NCBI RefSeq assembly: GCF_003254395.2
Contig: NC_037643.1
Coordinates: 2,074,501 to 2,138,500 of the forward strand
DNA: 64,000 nt
Direction of reading: 5' to 3'
Source: Apis mellifera
Lineage: Eukaryota; Arthropoda; Insecta; Hymenoptera; Apidae
Numbering within the stretch: the stretch's first letter is position 1; each line of letters opens with the position of its first letter. This document shows, piece after piece, positions 23,910-35,487 of this stretch. The notes below the pieces were generated by a model that did no database searches, was not told the DNA's origin, and saw nothing but the letters and a program-made list of their open reading frames with translations. The translations under genes were made by a program, and so were the position numbers.

Positions 23910-25160
23910 TATATTATATATATAAAGTAAAAAATCTATCACATCTTCTGAATATATTTGAAATACAATCCTTGTTGTAATGAGCAAATTATTGTCATTT
24001 TATGTTCCTCTTTTACGATGCACACTATCAACATTTGTACATCATGTGTTAACCGTATTCGCGTATCTTTTCAATTTTTAAAATAAATCTGTTCGTTATT
24101 AGAATAATTTATGAAAAGAGATATGTTCTTTCTTTTTTTTTTTTCCTTCGACATATAAAAAAATATTCCTTTCTGCGATCGGTCGTTTTATTCAAATTCA
24201 TTCGAACGTTTCGCGATCTCGAAAAAAATAAAAAAAAGTAATCGGAACGACATTTCGCAAGATTTAACGAGAGATTTCCTAATAGGAAGGGCAAGTTGAT
24301 GTTACAGTGTCGTATGAATGTTGTAACGCACTATTACATATCATTGCACTACTGTAATTGTCGCATATGTTTAGCGTGCAATCTGTTCAATTCAAGCGTG
24401 ACGAATACGAGTTTATGAATATATTTTTCCTATTCGATAGATATTTGTCACAGCCGTCAATATTTTTTTCACTTCTATTCATTTTAATCCTATGTTAATA
24501 ATACAATACAAATGAATGAATTTTGTTTTATACATTTACACACGATATTTATTTTCACACGTTGGATTAATTTATTATTATTATTATTTTGATTGAAAGT
24601 TACAGCGAATGTTAATTATATTCCAATTCCAAACGGATGTTTCATATTAAAAATGGAAATTGTAATGATTGAAAATGTATATTTTCGATAGACAAATCAA
24701 TTCAGTCGATCCCAATTTCAATAAAGCGTGTTCAAATTTTCCGCGTTCAAGCTGTAGACAGGAGAGACGTGGTGAGTTTGTATAATGGAATTTTCGATAA
24801 TGTGTCATGATCAATTTTCCGATATTGAATTTTATATTTAAATTTACGGAATAAAAAAGTATAAAATTTAAATTTTCAATTGAAATGGAACGATAAAGTG
24901 ACATACGAATCATTGTCCCCTCTTCAGAATTAACTTAATATTCGAGATGTTTCTTACGTACAATGTATTTGGATTTGATGTAACGTGTTCAATTCGAAAA
25001 TTGTAATCTATCGATCTTTTTATAACTCGTTACTTGTTCACAACAATTTCAATATGAATTTTAAACCTTAAAGTGGCGATGTCGTAATATCTATTAATGT
25101 CCAAAATTATTATACAACAGTGAAATGACGAATATAATTCACATTGTATGAATTTATTCG
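23910..25160. other. AT-rich non-coding stretch
   Basis: No exon, RNA gene or element recognised between the two family B copies. Confidence 0.4.
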
Positions 25161-25163
25161 TTT

Positions 25164-26585
25164 ATAGAAAGTATCAATAAACACATAGGACACGTTTCTC
25201 AAAACGATGATTCATATACAGATATATTCGATAAGATTTAACGAATTATAAGTAATTTAAGTTTGTATTAGATAGAGGCAAACTGTTAAGAATATGCCTG
25301 AACTGTTAAGAATATGCTTGAACTGTTGCGCGGCATCCAGTAACGTCGTTAGCGTAGCGGAGCCCCGCCTCTTTAATGAAAATAAATGTATTGATATTTT
25401 TTTTTATATACAATTGATTATTTCAAATGAACTTCAATATAAGATAATATATAATATACATAAATATCATGCATCTATGAAATATTTTTATATCATTTAA
25501 AAGAAAAATTTTAATTGTGCAAATTAAAATCTGTGTAATTAACAGTTATTTAAAAGATACTTACCTCAGATAAATTATAGCAAATTTTATAATATTTGTT
25601 AGTTATATGATGATTATACAATATTTCATTTAAAATCATAAATGCCATGTTCATCGAAATCCATAGAAACAAATTAAAATATATTTTTATAAGATTTAGA
25701 AAGAATGTATTTTTATATTCACAATTGATTTTTTTAATTATATTCACGTGTACAAGAGAGTTCGAAATGCTTGAATCAATTTGAATTTCAGATTATTAAA
25801 TTATCCAATTGAATCACTGATTGATATTTATCTTTATTTTACTTGCATTAAATATTTTTTATTCTTATGCAGAGAGAAATAATAATAGATCTGAGCTTAT
25901 TAGTAATATGAATTAATATTACATTACATTAATATCATATATTCATAAAAAAATGCATACATATCGCAATTATTTTTTTATGTATATAAAAAAAATCTAA
26001 CATGTAAAAGTAATGTGAAAATCATAATATGATTTTTTTTTGGTGGATATAAAATAATGGCATTATTATATGCTTCAATTCAATTTCAAATTGATTCAAA
26101 TATCATTAATGAATTTCTTGTGTATGTGAGAATAAGCAAATTTAGGTGTAAAAAAATACATTCAACCTTTCTAATCTAAAATCTTATGGGAGTGTATTTT
26201 GATTTACTTTTATGGATTTTAAATAGGCAGATTGAATGTCATACAACAATTCAAGTATGAATTTAAAATAGTTTATTTATGGATTTATATAAAGTGTTTA
26301 TATTAATATTCTGGAATTTACTAAAACTTATTCCAAAACTTATTCTAAAATTTATTTGAAATAATCACTTGTATATAAAAAAGTATCAATATATTTAATT
26401 TCATCGAGGGGCAAGCGATATTGTAATAGAGTACTGCCGTGCAGTTAGGCGATATAAGCATTCTTCTCGCTGTCTCTAATACAAACTTATAATTCGTTAA
26501 TTAAATACTATCGGACATATGAACTTTTTTCATCGTTTTGATGTGTAGAATCCACCTTCCAATATTGTCCCATATTTTTAATGAA
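25164..26585. mobile_element. Non-autonomous DNA transposon, family B copy 2 (shorter, diverged)
   Basis: It is aligned with copy 1 over most of its length: GTTGCGCGGCATCCAGTAAC (25326), the AT-rich interior, and ATCGAGGGGCAAGCGA through ATCGTTTTGATGTGTAGA at the right end. It lacks several hundred bases of the copy 1 interior (around 22970-23350) and has a duplicated AACTGTTAAGAATATGC near 25280-25318. Its left tip is worn (AATAAACACATAGGACAC). Its right terminal repeat overlaps the left edge of the segmental duplication. Confidence 0.7.
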
Positions 26586-26860
26586 ATTCATCTTTTATCT
26601 TTAATGAAATTAACGATTGTTTCGAACGAAGCAATTTCTTTTTTACCGTCTTCTTAAAAGAATTATTAAAAAAAAAATGATTAAAAACAAACTTAAATTT
26701 GTGAATGAAGTGAAAGAATAGAGCCAGATTTCAGCAGCTCGAATTATTTGGTTATTTTCAATAATAAAATTCACCTCGGCATCGTCGATCCGAGCTCTTG
26801 ATAAGCGAATTTCTATTAACAGAGAGATAAAACGATTAGTAAAAGAAGAGTGCTTGCAAA

Positions 26861-27982
26861 ATGCCATGCACAGAAGAAACTGTCTTAAATATTAATCAAT
26901 CAGACTCACCGGACGATGAAAATGTCACTGTGACGAGCCTGGTAAAACATTTTATACAAGACGCACGCGTGTATCAAAACACGAAAAACGGTTTTTCTTT
27001 GTTAACATCAGAAGTCCTACCCTCGCACGTCCAGCAACAGCATCCGGTAATTTTCTCCCAAAAAAATTTGTCGATTTTTGCGCTTCTGGATCAATTCACG
27101 GAAACTTTGAGGAATTTTGATCGCGTGAAATGTTATCTATCTAAATTGGAAATATCGGAGGAACTCTCATCGGACGCCGTGAAGATTTTTACAAAAATAT
27201 TAGACACGATAACATTGGACGAATGGCGAGAACGAGCATTGGAATTAGCTCGCCACTCATTGTTTTCCAAGAGAAATATCCACGAGTTGTTAGAAGAACA
27301 GGCTAATGATTTAAGGAATTTTTCATCGAATAATATTTCTGAGGACGTGGAATCATTCAATTCATCGATAATCAAAAAGGCGCTTCTATTCTCTTTAATA
27401 GCATATTCGTGCGTGACTAAACGAATCATAGAATCCTATATAGAACGTATTGTCGACCCGATAGGATTGGTGCAATCAGTAATTATCCGGGCAAAGCTAT
27501 TTTTTCGAGAAGTGTGTGCAGAGTGTAATGAATGGGATGATTCGATCCCTTTCGAAATGTATCCCAAATGGGTCTCGTTTCAATCAGATTTAACGAATTT
27601 GTCAGTTTTCAAATTTCCTAAGGTGGAAATAACCAATGAGAAAAATATAGAATTACATGGCTTTTTCAAGGTCTCCTCGAAAGCTTACGGAATATGTGTT
27701 TATTTGCGCTCGCCTATAGAAGGGGATAAATGGAAGCTACTGTTATTCCGCGCTAAATTCAGAATGATTCTTCTCCAGAAGTCATTTCATATCGCACAGT
27801 TACTGTCTGAATTGATGTTACAATGTAAAATTGACGCAAATGTGGAGATTTGCAATTGTTATTATTGGTCAGATTACACCGATGTGCTTGCACGCATAAA
27901 AGACTTGTCCAACACAGGAAAAAAAGTTAATAAAATACGAGATTTATCCTTAGGCATGGCGTCAGATAAGTTCAACCGATAA
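26861..27982 (+). CDS. Chimeric BEL/Pao-derived ORF, copy 1 (373 aa, C-terminus frameshifted)
   Basis: The single open frame starts at an ATG in a good context (GCAAAATGCC). Residues 1-170 are unrecognised, polar and mostly helical in character. From about residue 185 it matches the linker and RNase H-like part of BEL/Pao polyproteins: VTKRIIESYIERIVDPIGLV (the DPLG-type motif, 199-203), IIRAKLFF, ELHGFF..SSKAYGICVYLRS (264-284), AQLLSEL and YYWSDYTDV (335-342). The first catalytic Asp of RNase H (normally HGF-C-D-A) is Lys270, and the Glu of the LEL-type motif is absent, so enzyme activity is not expected. No protease or reverse transcriptase lies upstream. Small indels near 27917-27965 change the frame, so the ORF ends early at FNR. 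Either an ageing retroelement deletion derivative or a retained host ORF. Confidence 0.7.
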   Translation: MPCTEETVLNINQSDSPDDENVTVTSLVKHFIQDARVYQNTKNGFSLLTSEVLPSHVQQQHPVIFSQKNLSIFALLDQFTETLRNFDRVKCYLSKLEISEELSSDAVKIFTKILDTITLDEWRERALELARHSLFSKRNIHELLEEQANDLRNFSSNNISEDVESFNSSIIKKALLFSLIAYSCVTKRIIESYIERIVDPIGLVQSVIIRAKLFFREVCAECNEWDDSIPFEMYPKWVSFQSDLTNLSVFKFPKVEITNEKNIELHGFFKVSSKAYGICVYLRSPIEGDKWKLLLFRAKFRMILLQKSFHIAQLLSELMLQCKIDANVEICNCYYWSDYTDVLARIKDLSNTGKKVNKIRDLSLGMASDKFNR

Positions 27983-28106
27983 TCCGGCCAATCTCGTATC
28001 TGATGGCGCGAATGCCAAATCCTTAGAAACTAATTCTCTGTGGTGGTCAGGACCTGCTTGGTTAGCAGTGAATGCCAAAGAATGGCCTGTTTTAAATAAA
28101 GAATAG
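27981..28106 (+). pseudogene. Out-of-frame C-terminal remnant of BEL/Pao-derived ORF, copy 1
   Basis: In a different frame from the end of the 373-aa ORF, the sequence reads NPANLVSDGANAKSLETNS, then LWWSGPAWLAV...EWPVLNKE and a stop. This is the NPADLxSRG...LWWxGPxWL signature of BEL/Pao RNase H ends. The equivalent residues are in frame in unit 2, which shows that copy 1 lost frame by indels. Confidence 0.8.
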
Positions 28107-28213
28107 ATTCAATATAGAATAATATAGAATAATAGATTGTAAATTTTAAAAATCTGCTTCACATTTGTCACATATCTCTCAAGATCCTTTTATTAATTGT
28201 TTGCGATATATTC

Positions 28214-28369
28214 AGAGGATTGTGCAGGAGAATATTTTCAGATAATGGAACAAATTTCGTAGGCGATATTCAAAGGGCTATGCACTCTGCTAACGCAAAT
28301 AGAATCTTTCCGATTTATTCTAAATCTTTTGACTCGGGATTGATTTCCCAATCGGCGATGTATTTATAA
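28214..28369 (+). pseudogene. BEL/Pao integrase fragment, copy 1
   Basis: A 51-codon open stretch reads RGLCRRIFSDNGTNFVGDIQ and RAMHSANANRIFP. SDNGTNFVG is the second catalytic-Asp block of retroviral-type integrases in BEL/Pao elements. There is no zinc-binding HHCC domain before it, and the frame ends in TAA soon after. It sits about 110 nt behind the RNase H remnant, far closer than in an intact element, so internal deletion has occurred. Confidence 0.8.
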
Positions 28370-29262
28370 CGAGAGATCAAATTGGCCGATAATCAACTAA
28401 TTCGGCAAATGTTCGAGCATTTCTGGCTGGAGCGAAGAATATTCACACCAGAGGAAGAAATGAGACAAGGCGAATCATTATCGAAGCAACGATCAAGGAG
28501 AAGCTCACTTAGCTCATCTGGATGACAGAGAGCTGTGGAAATTGTAGAAACATTTGGAAGAAATCGCCAGCAATTTCAAAATATTGAGGACAAAGCTGGG
28601 ATCTGTGAAGCAATGAAGCATGGGTTTTCAAGCTAGAGTACCATTTATTTACTCAAAGTTTATATAATGATATATAAATATAATAATATAAACGATTATA
28701 GTTCTACGACAATAAATTATGATACTTAATTTTTTGAAAAGTAGCATTAATTACCATATTTGTGTTATAGTATCCAAAATTGTTCATCTTTCTTTTGTTT
28801 AGCGAGGATGAAGTAAATGTAATATTAATAATAGATAATAATAGATAAACAATAGATAAATTTTCGTTTCTTTTAATTTTATCATAAATATAATTTTATA
28901 ATGTCAAATAGATAATAAATAATGTTAAATAAATAAACTATTTAAGATAAGATAATTAATAGATAATAAATAATAAATAACCAATCCTATATACAATTAT
29001 AAAACAATATTTTATACTTAAGTTTAACTCTGAAATAAACATAATCTCAAATATTGAATTTTTTGATAAAGAATCTTTTTATATTTTATATTTAAAGCAT
29101 AAACTTTCGTAAGTTGGCGTATCTTTGACATAATAATGCAATGGATTGTATAATAATAATGAAAATACCTTGAGTGAAATATATCTTCAATGAATTTCTT
29201 TTGATAAAATCTTTTTATCTTTTTCTTGATAAAGACGCATGAGTAACTTCCATACATGAGTA
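28370..29262. other. Retroelement-derived and AT-rich tail of unit 1
   Basis: The first part (28370-28640) has mixed composition and may be further decayed polyprotein; an open stretch around FEHFWLERRIFTPEEE is readable but not assignable. The rest is AT-rich, with ATAATAGATAATAATAGATA repeats at 28830-28980. The same sequence is present in unit 2. Confidence 0.4.
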
Positions 29263-29875
29263 CATACGTTTGTTAAGATACGAGATACGTAATAAATGTG
29301 CAATTTAATCAAAATTAATACATGTTGAATAATATCACAATTTTAAAGAAGTACAAAACGAAACTGACAACGCATAGAAATTCATGACTTTGAATCCTCT
29401 ATATAATAATCTTGCCACCACACAATTATTTAACGTAAAATAAAATTAAATGTTGCTTACAATTGCTTTTTCTTCTTTCGTAGTGTTTCTTTCTTGTAGT
29501 GTTTCTGCAGAATGCTTGTTTCCATCACGATTCGTCGACGTTAATATTCCATCGTAATAAATGTTTCTCGTTTCACGTTCCACACGTTTTATCGGGATTA
29601 TAATTATAATTAAGAAAATTTATGGGAAATTAGATTCTCGATTAAATTTCAAAAGTGATTGAACGAATAGTATGTTGTTCGTACGAAATTAAAAGTACGC
29701 GTAAGTACGTCATCGCGGTAACACAATACTTGGATAAGTAGACGAAGTTACAAGATTGTGAAACAGTGGCTCTTTGTGGAGAAAAGAAAGAAGAGTGCAT
29801 GAGTGCATCTCTGGACATAATAATCTCATATTGTGTCATCTGACAGTGGTTTATTCTCCTGTACATATCTGGAAA

Positions 29876-29964
29876 ATGTTCATCGATTGTATACCTTGGT
29901 TCAGTTGCTTCAAATGCGGTTCAACCTCCCCGGAAACTCCGAAGGTCTACGGGTTAAGCTTCAA
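29876..29964 (+). CDS. Candidate alternative start exon (Cys-rich N-terminus)
   Basis: An ATG with A at -3 (GGAAAATGTT) opens MFIDCIPWFSCFKCG, then STSPETPKVYGLSF plus two bases (AA), followed by the consensus donor GTGAGT at 29965. The exon ends in phase 2 and would complete a Lys codon if joined to 57089. The cysteine and aromatic cluster near the N-terminus would suit palmitoylation or membrane attachment, which is an inference. Codon use and composition stand out from the flanks. The family is not recognised. The other frames are also partly open here, which lowers certainty. Confidence 0.45.
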
Positions 29965-31236
29965 GTGAGTGGTCTTATTTTTGCAAATTATTGAAAGAAC
30001 AGAAACATATTTATTTTACGACTATTAAATCTTTAAGTAATATCCTATGTTATTAAATTCAATATTTTTATTGTCATGTTTGATAATGTATATAATAATT
30101 AATAGATATAATTATCTAATAATCTTCGAAAAAAGTAATTTTTTCGATTTATTAATAAATATTCTGTATATCTTATATATTTTTGTACGTTTAATTTAAT
30201 TTTAATTTTTAATTTTTACATATATTTGTTTGAAATTATTAATAAAAAATAAATTTCAAGGAAGGGAAAAAATTGGTGAACTTTTGTTTCGTTGGAGAAT
30301 TTTTCGTTTTTATATAATAATTATTTTTTTTGTAAAAAATGAAAATAATAATAATGTTTCTCCCTTCATTAGGAAGTAATAAATATTCTGATTATGAGAT
30401 GTAATGTTTATATATTTTCTTCGAGTTATTAATAAGAGATAATTTTTTGAAAAAGGAAAAAATGGATAGAGATATTGCTTCATTATAAAACAAAAAAAAA
30501 AAAATGTTTCTCACTTGCACTTTTCGAAAATTTCGAAACATTGTAACTTGATAGAATATAATGTTTATCACGTTTAACTGCATCGTTGATTTCATTTAAA
30601 AATTTTAAAAATTTACATTGACATTAACAGGTATGCATACCATGGGTAATCTGAAATAAATTTACATGAATCGTGTTGAGTCAATTTACAAAGTTCGCCG
30701 TTTATTTCATTTGAATATTACGGGCATCTTATATGAACTGTTGAAAATTTTATGCAGTTCTCTCTTTCATAAAAGTAGAAAAAAATTGAAGTAATGAAAA
30801 TTAATTTTACGTCTCGTATAACAAGGAAGAAAAAAAAGAATTACATTTTAATTCAAGAATTCAAATGCTTTTTTCTGCATATTTTCTTTATAAAATTTAT
30901 TCAGACATTTCTAAATTAAAATTTATTTAAATTCATTCAAAATTATTCTTTCTCTCTTTTTTTTTTGTTTTTACTTTTTTAATACATTTTCCTTTATCTT
31001 AGTTTATTAAAATATCGATTGTAAATCCAAAAGCAGAAAATTGAGAAATATGCAAAAATACATTTCAATTTACCAAATTATGTTGAAATGTATTACAATC
31101 AGCGTGACTAATAATTCATTTTATTTTCTCTTTATATATAAATAATGATTAAAATGTAATATTCCTATTTTTATTATCGATAACGTTTCCATCATAATAT
31201 TTGCGAGAAATCTATATAACGAAAGATTTATCTTTT

Positions 31237-31260
31237 TCTTCTTCTTCTTCTTCTTCTTCT
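31237..31260. repeat. (CTT)n microsatellite
   Basis: A trinucleotide run of about eight CTT units lies within the unit 1-specific block. Confidence 0.9.
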
Positions 31261-32489
31261 TTTTCTATTGTTAAATTTTGAATAATGTTGAATATTGTTG
31301 AAACCTGTTCTACATTTCAATTAACCTTTTGAAGATAAAAATTTATTTATCATTCGATTGAAACACGTTGAGATCAAAGAAATATTGCTAATGGAATTTT
31401 GGATCGTTAACATTTTTTTATCTATGCAAATCTTAATTTAGATTTATAGCTTTCTATTTATTGATAATTTCTAAATTTAGATATATTTTCACAACAACTT
31501 CTTCTTATTCGTGAATATCGAGTACAACATTTTCGTATAAGAGATATTTTTACAAGTTTTTACTTATTCCAATTTTATGAGAAAAGAAAATTTTCATTTG
31601 GTTTTTATTTATATATAAGGTTCATGTTTATATTAACAAAAGGTGAATGGTGGATTGCACGTTTAGAGCTTTTTCATATTGTTCTTTTCGCCATCCGATC
31701 GAATGAATATACAATTTATAATTGATTATCGATTATCGTTCGGTTATAATGCTCGTTTTCCACGCCACTGTACTGCTTAATAGAGTGACATTAAAAATAC
31801 ACAATAAAAATAAAAATTAAATAATAAGAAACGAGATAATAACGAAATAAAATAATAGAGAATGAGCGTTATATATCCCGATCGATAATTATTTTTTAAT
31901 CAAACTATGTAAGAAAATACTGTTTATCGACACGTTCTTAAAAACGCATTGTTGTAGATAAGATACTTCATAATAATAATTAATCTTCTTATTTTCTTTT
32001 TTCTTTCAATCATCAGATTTCTATTCTGTGATTTTTCACTTGATAAAATAAAGATAAATTATCTTACTTTTATCGTATGTCTATATATATATGTATATTC
32101 TTACTTATCATATTTTAGAAACCCATTATAAAAAATCACAAATTTTATATTTTTTCTTTTACAATGATCGAAAGCATGAAAATAACTTTCATGACAAAAT
32201 TAATATTGAAATGAAAATGTAATTACGTATATCTATTTTTTTAAAATTAAAATATTTAATGTTATATTATATAATGTATTAAATCTTAAAATATAAATTA
32301 AATTGTAAATTTAAAAATTGAAAATTTAAATTTTTCTAATACTAAAATTATTGTATTTTAAAAAAAGACATTAAATTGCAAATTTAAAGATTAATTATGG
32401 TTATAATAATTTATATAAAGTTTATTATTAGGAAGAATATTAAATTAATTATTAAAAATATTAGTAGTGATAGTATTAGTGATTATTTG

Positions 32490-33000
32490 TACGTGAAATT
32501 GGTACTTATGATTGTTATCTATCGTTAAACATCTCTGTCGATCATCTTCAAAGATTTGGATGGTACTTATCATTACGGAGCCTGGCATTGGAGTTATTTT
32601 ATCTTGCTTATTTTCAGAATGGTGTAACGATGAAAAGCTTCGTTCAAATTTATGACAGGATGTTCAATTGTGATAGTGGATATTTCGTGTGACCAATATA
32701 ATATGTCGATAGAACAGCGTTTGATGTTTGCTTTATTCTCCTTGGCTCGAGAATTATGCACGTTAGAATTTATAACTGGAATTATGTAAAACGTATGATA
32801 ATTTGGTGGGAAGCTTGCAGTGTTCGTTGAAACTTTCCCTCGATAAAATTAGGATACAGTTACTTGTTTTCATTGTCCAAAAATTTAACAAGTTGCTCCA
32901 CGATCGAAATTTGTTAGGACGAAACGAATGTCCGTAAACAATAAAAATCAATTTTGCGAGTGTAATGTTGCAAATGAAGAAAAAGAATGATGTTACGTAT
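32490..33000. promoter_or_regulatory. Highly conserved non-coding block between duplication units (copy 1)
   Basis: This less AT-rich stretch is nearly identical to 38740-39260: six differences in about 285 nt, then one difference over the next 189 nt by eye. No convincing coding frame was found; the matched minus-strand frames of 62 codons are low-complexity translations. The low divergence could mean functional constraint, gene conversion or chance. Confidence 0.3.
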
Positions 33001-34720
33001 AAAATTTATCTATTAATAAGAATATATATTTGTTTTTGTTTATTAAATAGGTTCAATCAAATCCAGAATATGATTAAGAAGAATATCGGTAAATATTTAT
33101 CAATGAGATATTTTTTAATATTTTGTCCATTATTGAACCAGTGAAGCCATTAATAGTGAAGATAAATTTAGTTGGCAGTTATTCTTAATAAAAACGTTAT
33201 TAATTTAATCTAATTTAACTCAAATTATAAATTAAATAAATTTTTGTTTATTATTTAATTAATTTATATTAATTTTAGTTTAAATTTCACCAAAATTCAT
33301 TCAAAAATTCATTGTGTTAGTCAATTTAATAATTTATGTATTGAATTTGAACTACTTTCCAATTGTTCGTGATAAATCTGATAAAAATTAACTTAACTTA
33401 GCTTAATTTAAACTATTTCGAAGAAACGTTTGTTAATAATTTTTTAACATTCAACGCCAATAAAATTTTCACGACGCAACTAAAGTAGTGACCATTTATT
33501 GATCATTATATTGAAAAATAATTAAGATTGAAAGGTGATATTTTTTTGTAAATAATTACCTCAAGTATCTTATTATCATTTGGAATAATGGTAGGTATTT
33601 TATTTAAAAGATATTTCTCTTCAAAACGATATTTGAATTCTTTGTGTTTGACTAAGAATTTTAAATTTTTTAAAGAAAATAATAATACGATTTATTTTTT
33701 TAAAGTTATACGAAAGTAGATTTTTATTGAAAAAGTTTCAATAAATCAATTCATATTAAATTACAGATTTATATAAATGTTTTATAATTTTTCAAATTTA
33801 TTCAAGGATCAAATTATATAACAAATATTTTATTGTACATCTTTTATTTTATCCTTTTGTATGATGTTCCTATTTTATGATTGACTCTATTTCTCCGCGA
33901 TGGAATATAGAATATAGATTTATTTTGATGACGATTTCGGCGTATTGCACACACTTATATATCGTCGTTAAAAATCTAATAACAATCGATTTCCTATATT
34001 CTTTTTCTATACGAGTTTTATTTTTATGATTCACGAAAGGATCGCTGAATATTAAGTATTGGTCTTCATAAATGATACTTGAAATTGGTGTAGTCAGGAC
34101 GTGATTGTAAATTTGGAAAAGTTATTGGATTTAGAGTATTAACTGTTATTAATGGAATTTTTTTTTTTTCATAAATATGAGAATTGACCCACGAACATGG
34201 ATTGTTTATTCCTGAATTTGATTTTTTATTATTCTAGATTTTTAATAAATTTAAAAAAATCCTAAAATATTTACGTAATTTAATGTATTTAATTTAGTAT
34301 TTATGAAATGCTTGAAACTTTTTTCAAAATAAAATTTTGTTTCAGAAAAATTTAATCAAAATTTTTTCTCCTTGAAATGGAAAATCTCAATTTTAAGATA
34401 TTTTTTAAATAATATAGAAATAATAAAATATTATCTTTTGCAATATTTTACATAAAATATAAAAGATTTAAACATTATTGTAAATTATTTTCATAATAAA
34501 AAGTTGTGGCATAATTATGTCATATAATTTTTAAATTACATGATTTTAAAAATGATTTTAAAAATGATTTTAAAACATGAATAAATTTTGTTTAATTAAA
34601 TATAAGTATAAAAAGTACATTAGTATAAAAAAAATACGAGTAAATTGTGAAATTTTATTTAAAAGTTGATCTGATATAAAAAAGTTTTATAAATACCATT
34701 ATTACCAGCTATTACTCGTT
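33001..34720. other. AT-rich end of unit 1 and spacer to unit 2
   Basis: No gene recognised. The duplication match ends near 34240. The remaining 480 nt up to 34722 is AT-rich single-copy sequence with short direct repeats (AAATGATTTTAA, 34550-34580). Confidence 0.45.
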
Positions 34721-34966
34721 TCATCGTTTTAATGTCTAGAATCCACCTTCCAATGTTGTCCCATATTTTTAATGAGGAATCTTTTGTCTTTAATGAAATT
34801 AACGATTGTTTCGAGTCGTGCGTTTCGAACGAAGCAATTTTTTACCGTCTTCTTAAAAAAATTATTAAAAAAAAAAATGATTAAAAACAAATTTAAAGTT
34901 GTGAATAGAGCCTGATTTTTCAGCAGCTCGAATTATTTGATTATTTTCAATAATAAAATGAACAAT

Positions 34967-35389
34967 AATTTATAATTTCCTGAAGATTTTCCATGAATTT
35001 TATCTATTAACATTTCCGTTTAAACAGCGTCATGCTTTTGCAATCGCCATGCGATGGAAAGTGCAATGGACAAAGTCCAAGTGATGCAAAGCTCTCCACG
35101 CGATTCCGCGAGGATTCATTTCGAATGCGATCGAATTAGTCTCTCGTATCTTCTCTCAGTGCGCATTTCCAAGAGTTCGAAGAAGAACTTCGTTATCGCA
35201 ATCTTTCGATTGAAATTCGATTCGATTAGATTAAAAATATAATATAAATTAGATTAGATTAGATTAGAAATATAATATAAATTGGAATTCAAAGACGATA
35301 CAGCCGTAAAAAGTTACGAAACTAAGTACACTTCACTTTGCTCACTCAAGTGTCAATCAAGAATTCTTATTAATCCATCAAAAAAGGAT
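34967..35389. other. Block unique to unit 2, upstream of the ORF; possible LTR or promoter fragment
   Basis: Both units share AATTATTT..TTATTTTCAATAATAAAAT before this block and TCTCGGCATC.TCGATCCGAG after it, so unit 1 lacks about 420 nt here. The block is GC-richer in its centre and includes TCGTATCTTCTCTCAGTGCG and a (GATTA)n run at 35250-35268. Its position just upstream of the BEL-derived ORF makes an LTR remnant possible, but no matching downstream LTR was found. Confidence 0.4.
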
Positions 35390-35487
35390 TTATCTCGGCA
35401 TCTTCGATCCGAGCTCTTCCGGTAAGCGAATTTCTATTAGCAGAGAGATAAAAGATAAAAGATTAGAAAAAGAAGAGTGCTTGCAAA

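Larger units (their letters stand above)
29263..32202. other. 2.9-kb block present only in duplication unit 1
   Basis: Sequence on both sides (CTTCCATACATGAGTA before, ATATTGAAATG.AAATG after) is continuous in unit 2 at about 38447, where this block is missing. The block shows no transposon termini at its edges, so deletion from unit 2 is more likely than insertion into unit 1. It contains the candidate start exon at 29876 and a CTT microsatellite at 31237-31260. The rest is AT-rich. Confidence 0.7.
26532..34240. repeat. Segmental duplication, unit 1
   Basis: From TTTCATCGTTTTGATG to CCTGAATTTGATTTTTTATT this stretch is repeated in direct orientation at 34722-40517, with a few per cent substitutions and several large indels. 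Relative to unit 2 it has an extra block at about 29263-32202. It lacks the blocks at about 34967-35389 and 37571-38107. The left edge falls inside the right terminal repeat of a family B transposon. Confidence 0.9.

Noticed and set aside
27133..27429. 98-codon minus-strand frame, also present at 35751-36047
   Set aside because: It is antisense to the BEL/Pao-derived ORF. Its presence in both units only reflects the duplication.
29024..29257. 77-codon minus-strand frame, longer in unit 2 (38137-38442)
   Set aside because: Lys/Ile/Tyr/Phe-rich translation of AT-rich repeats with no start or splice support.
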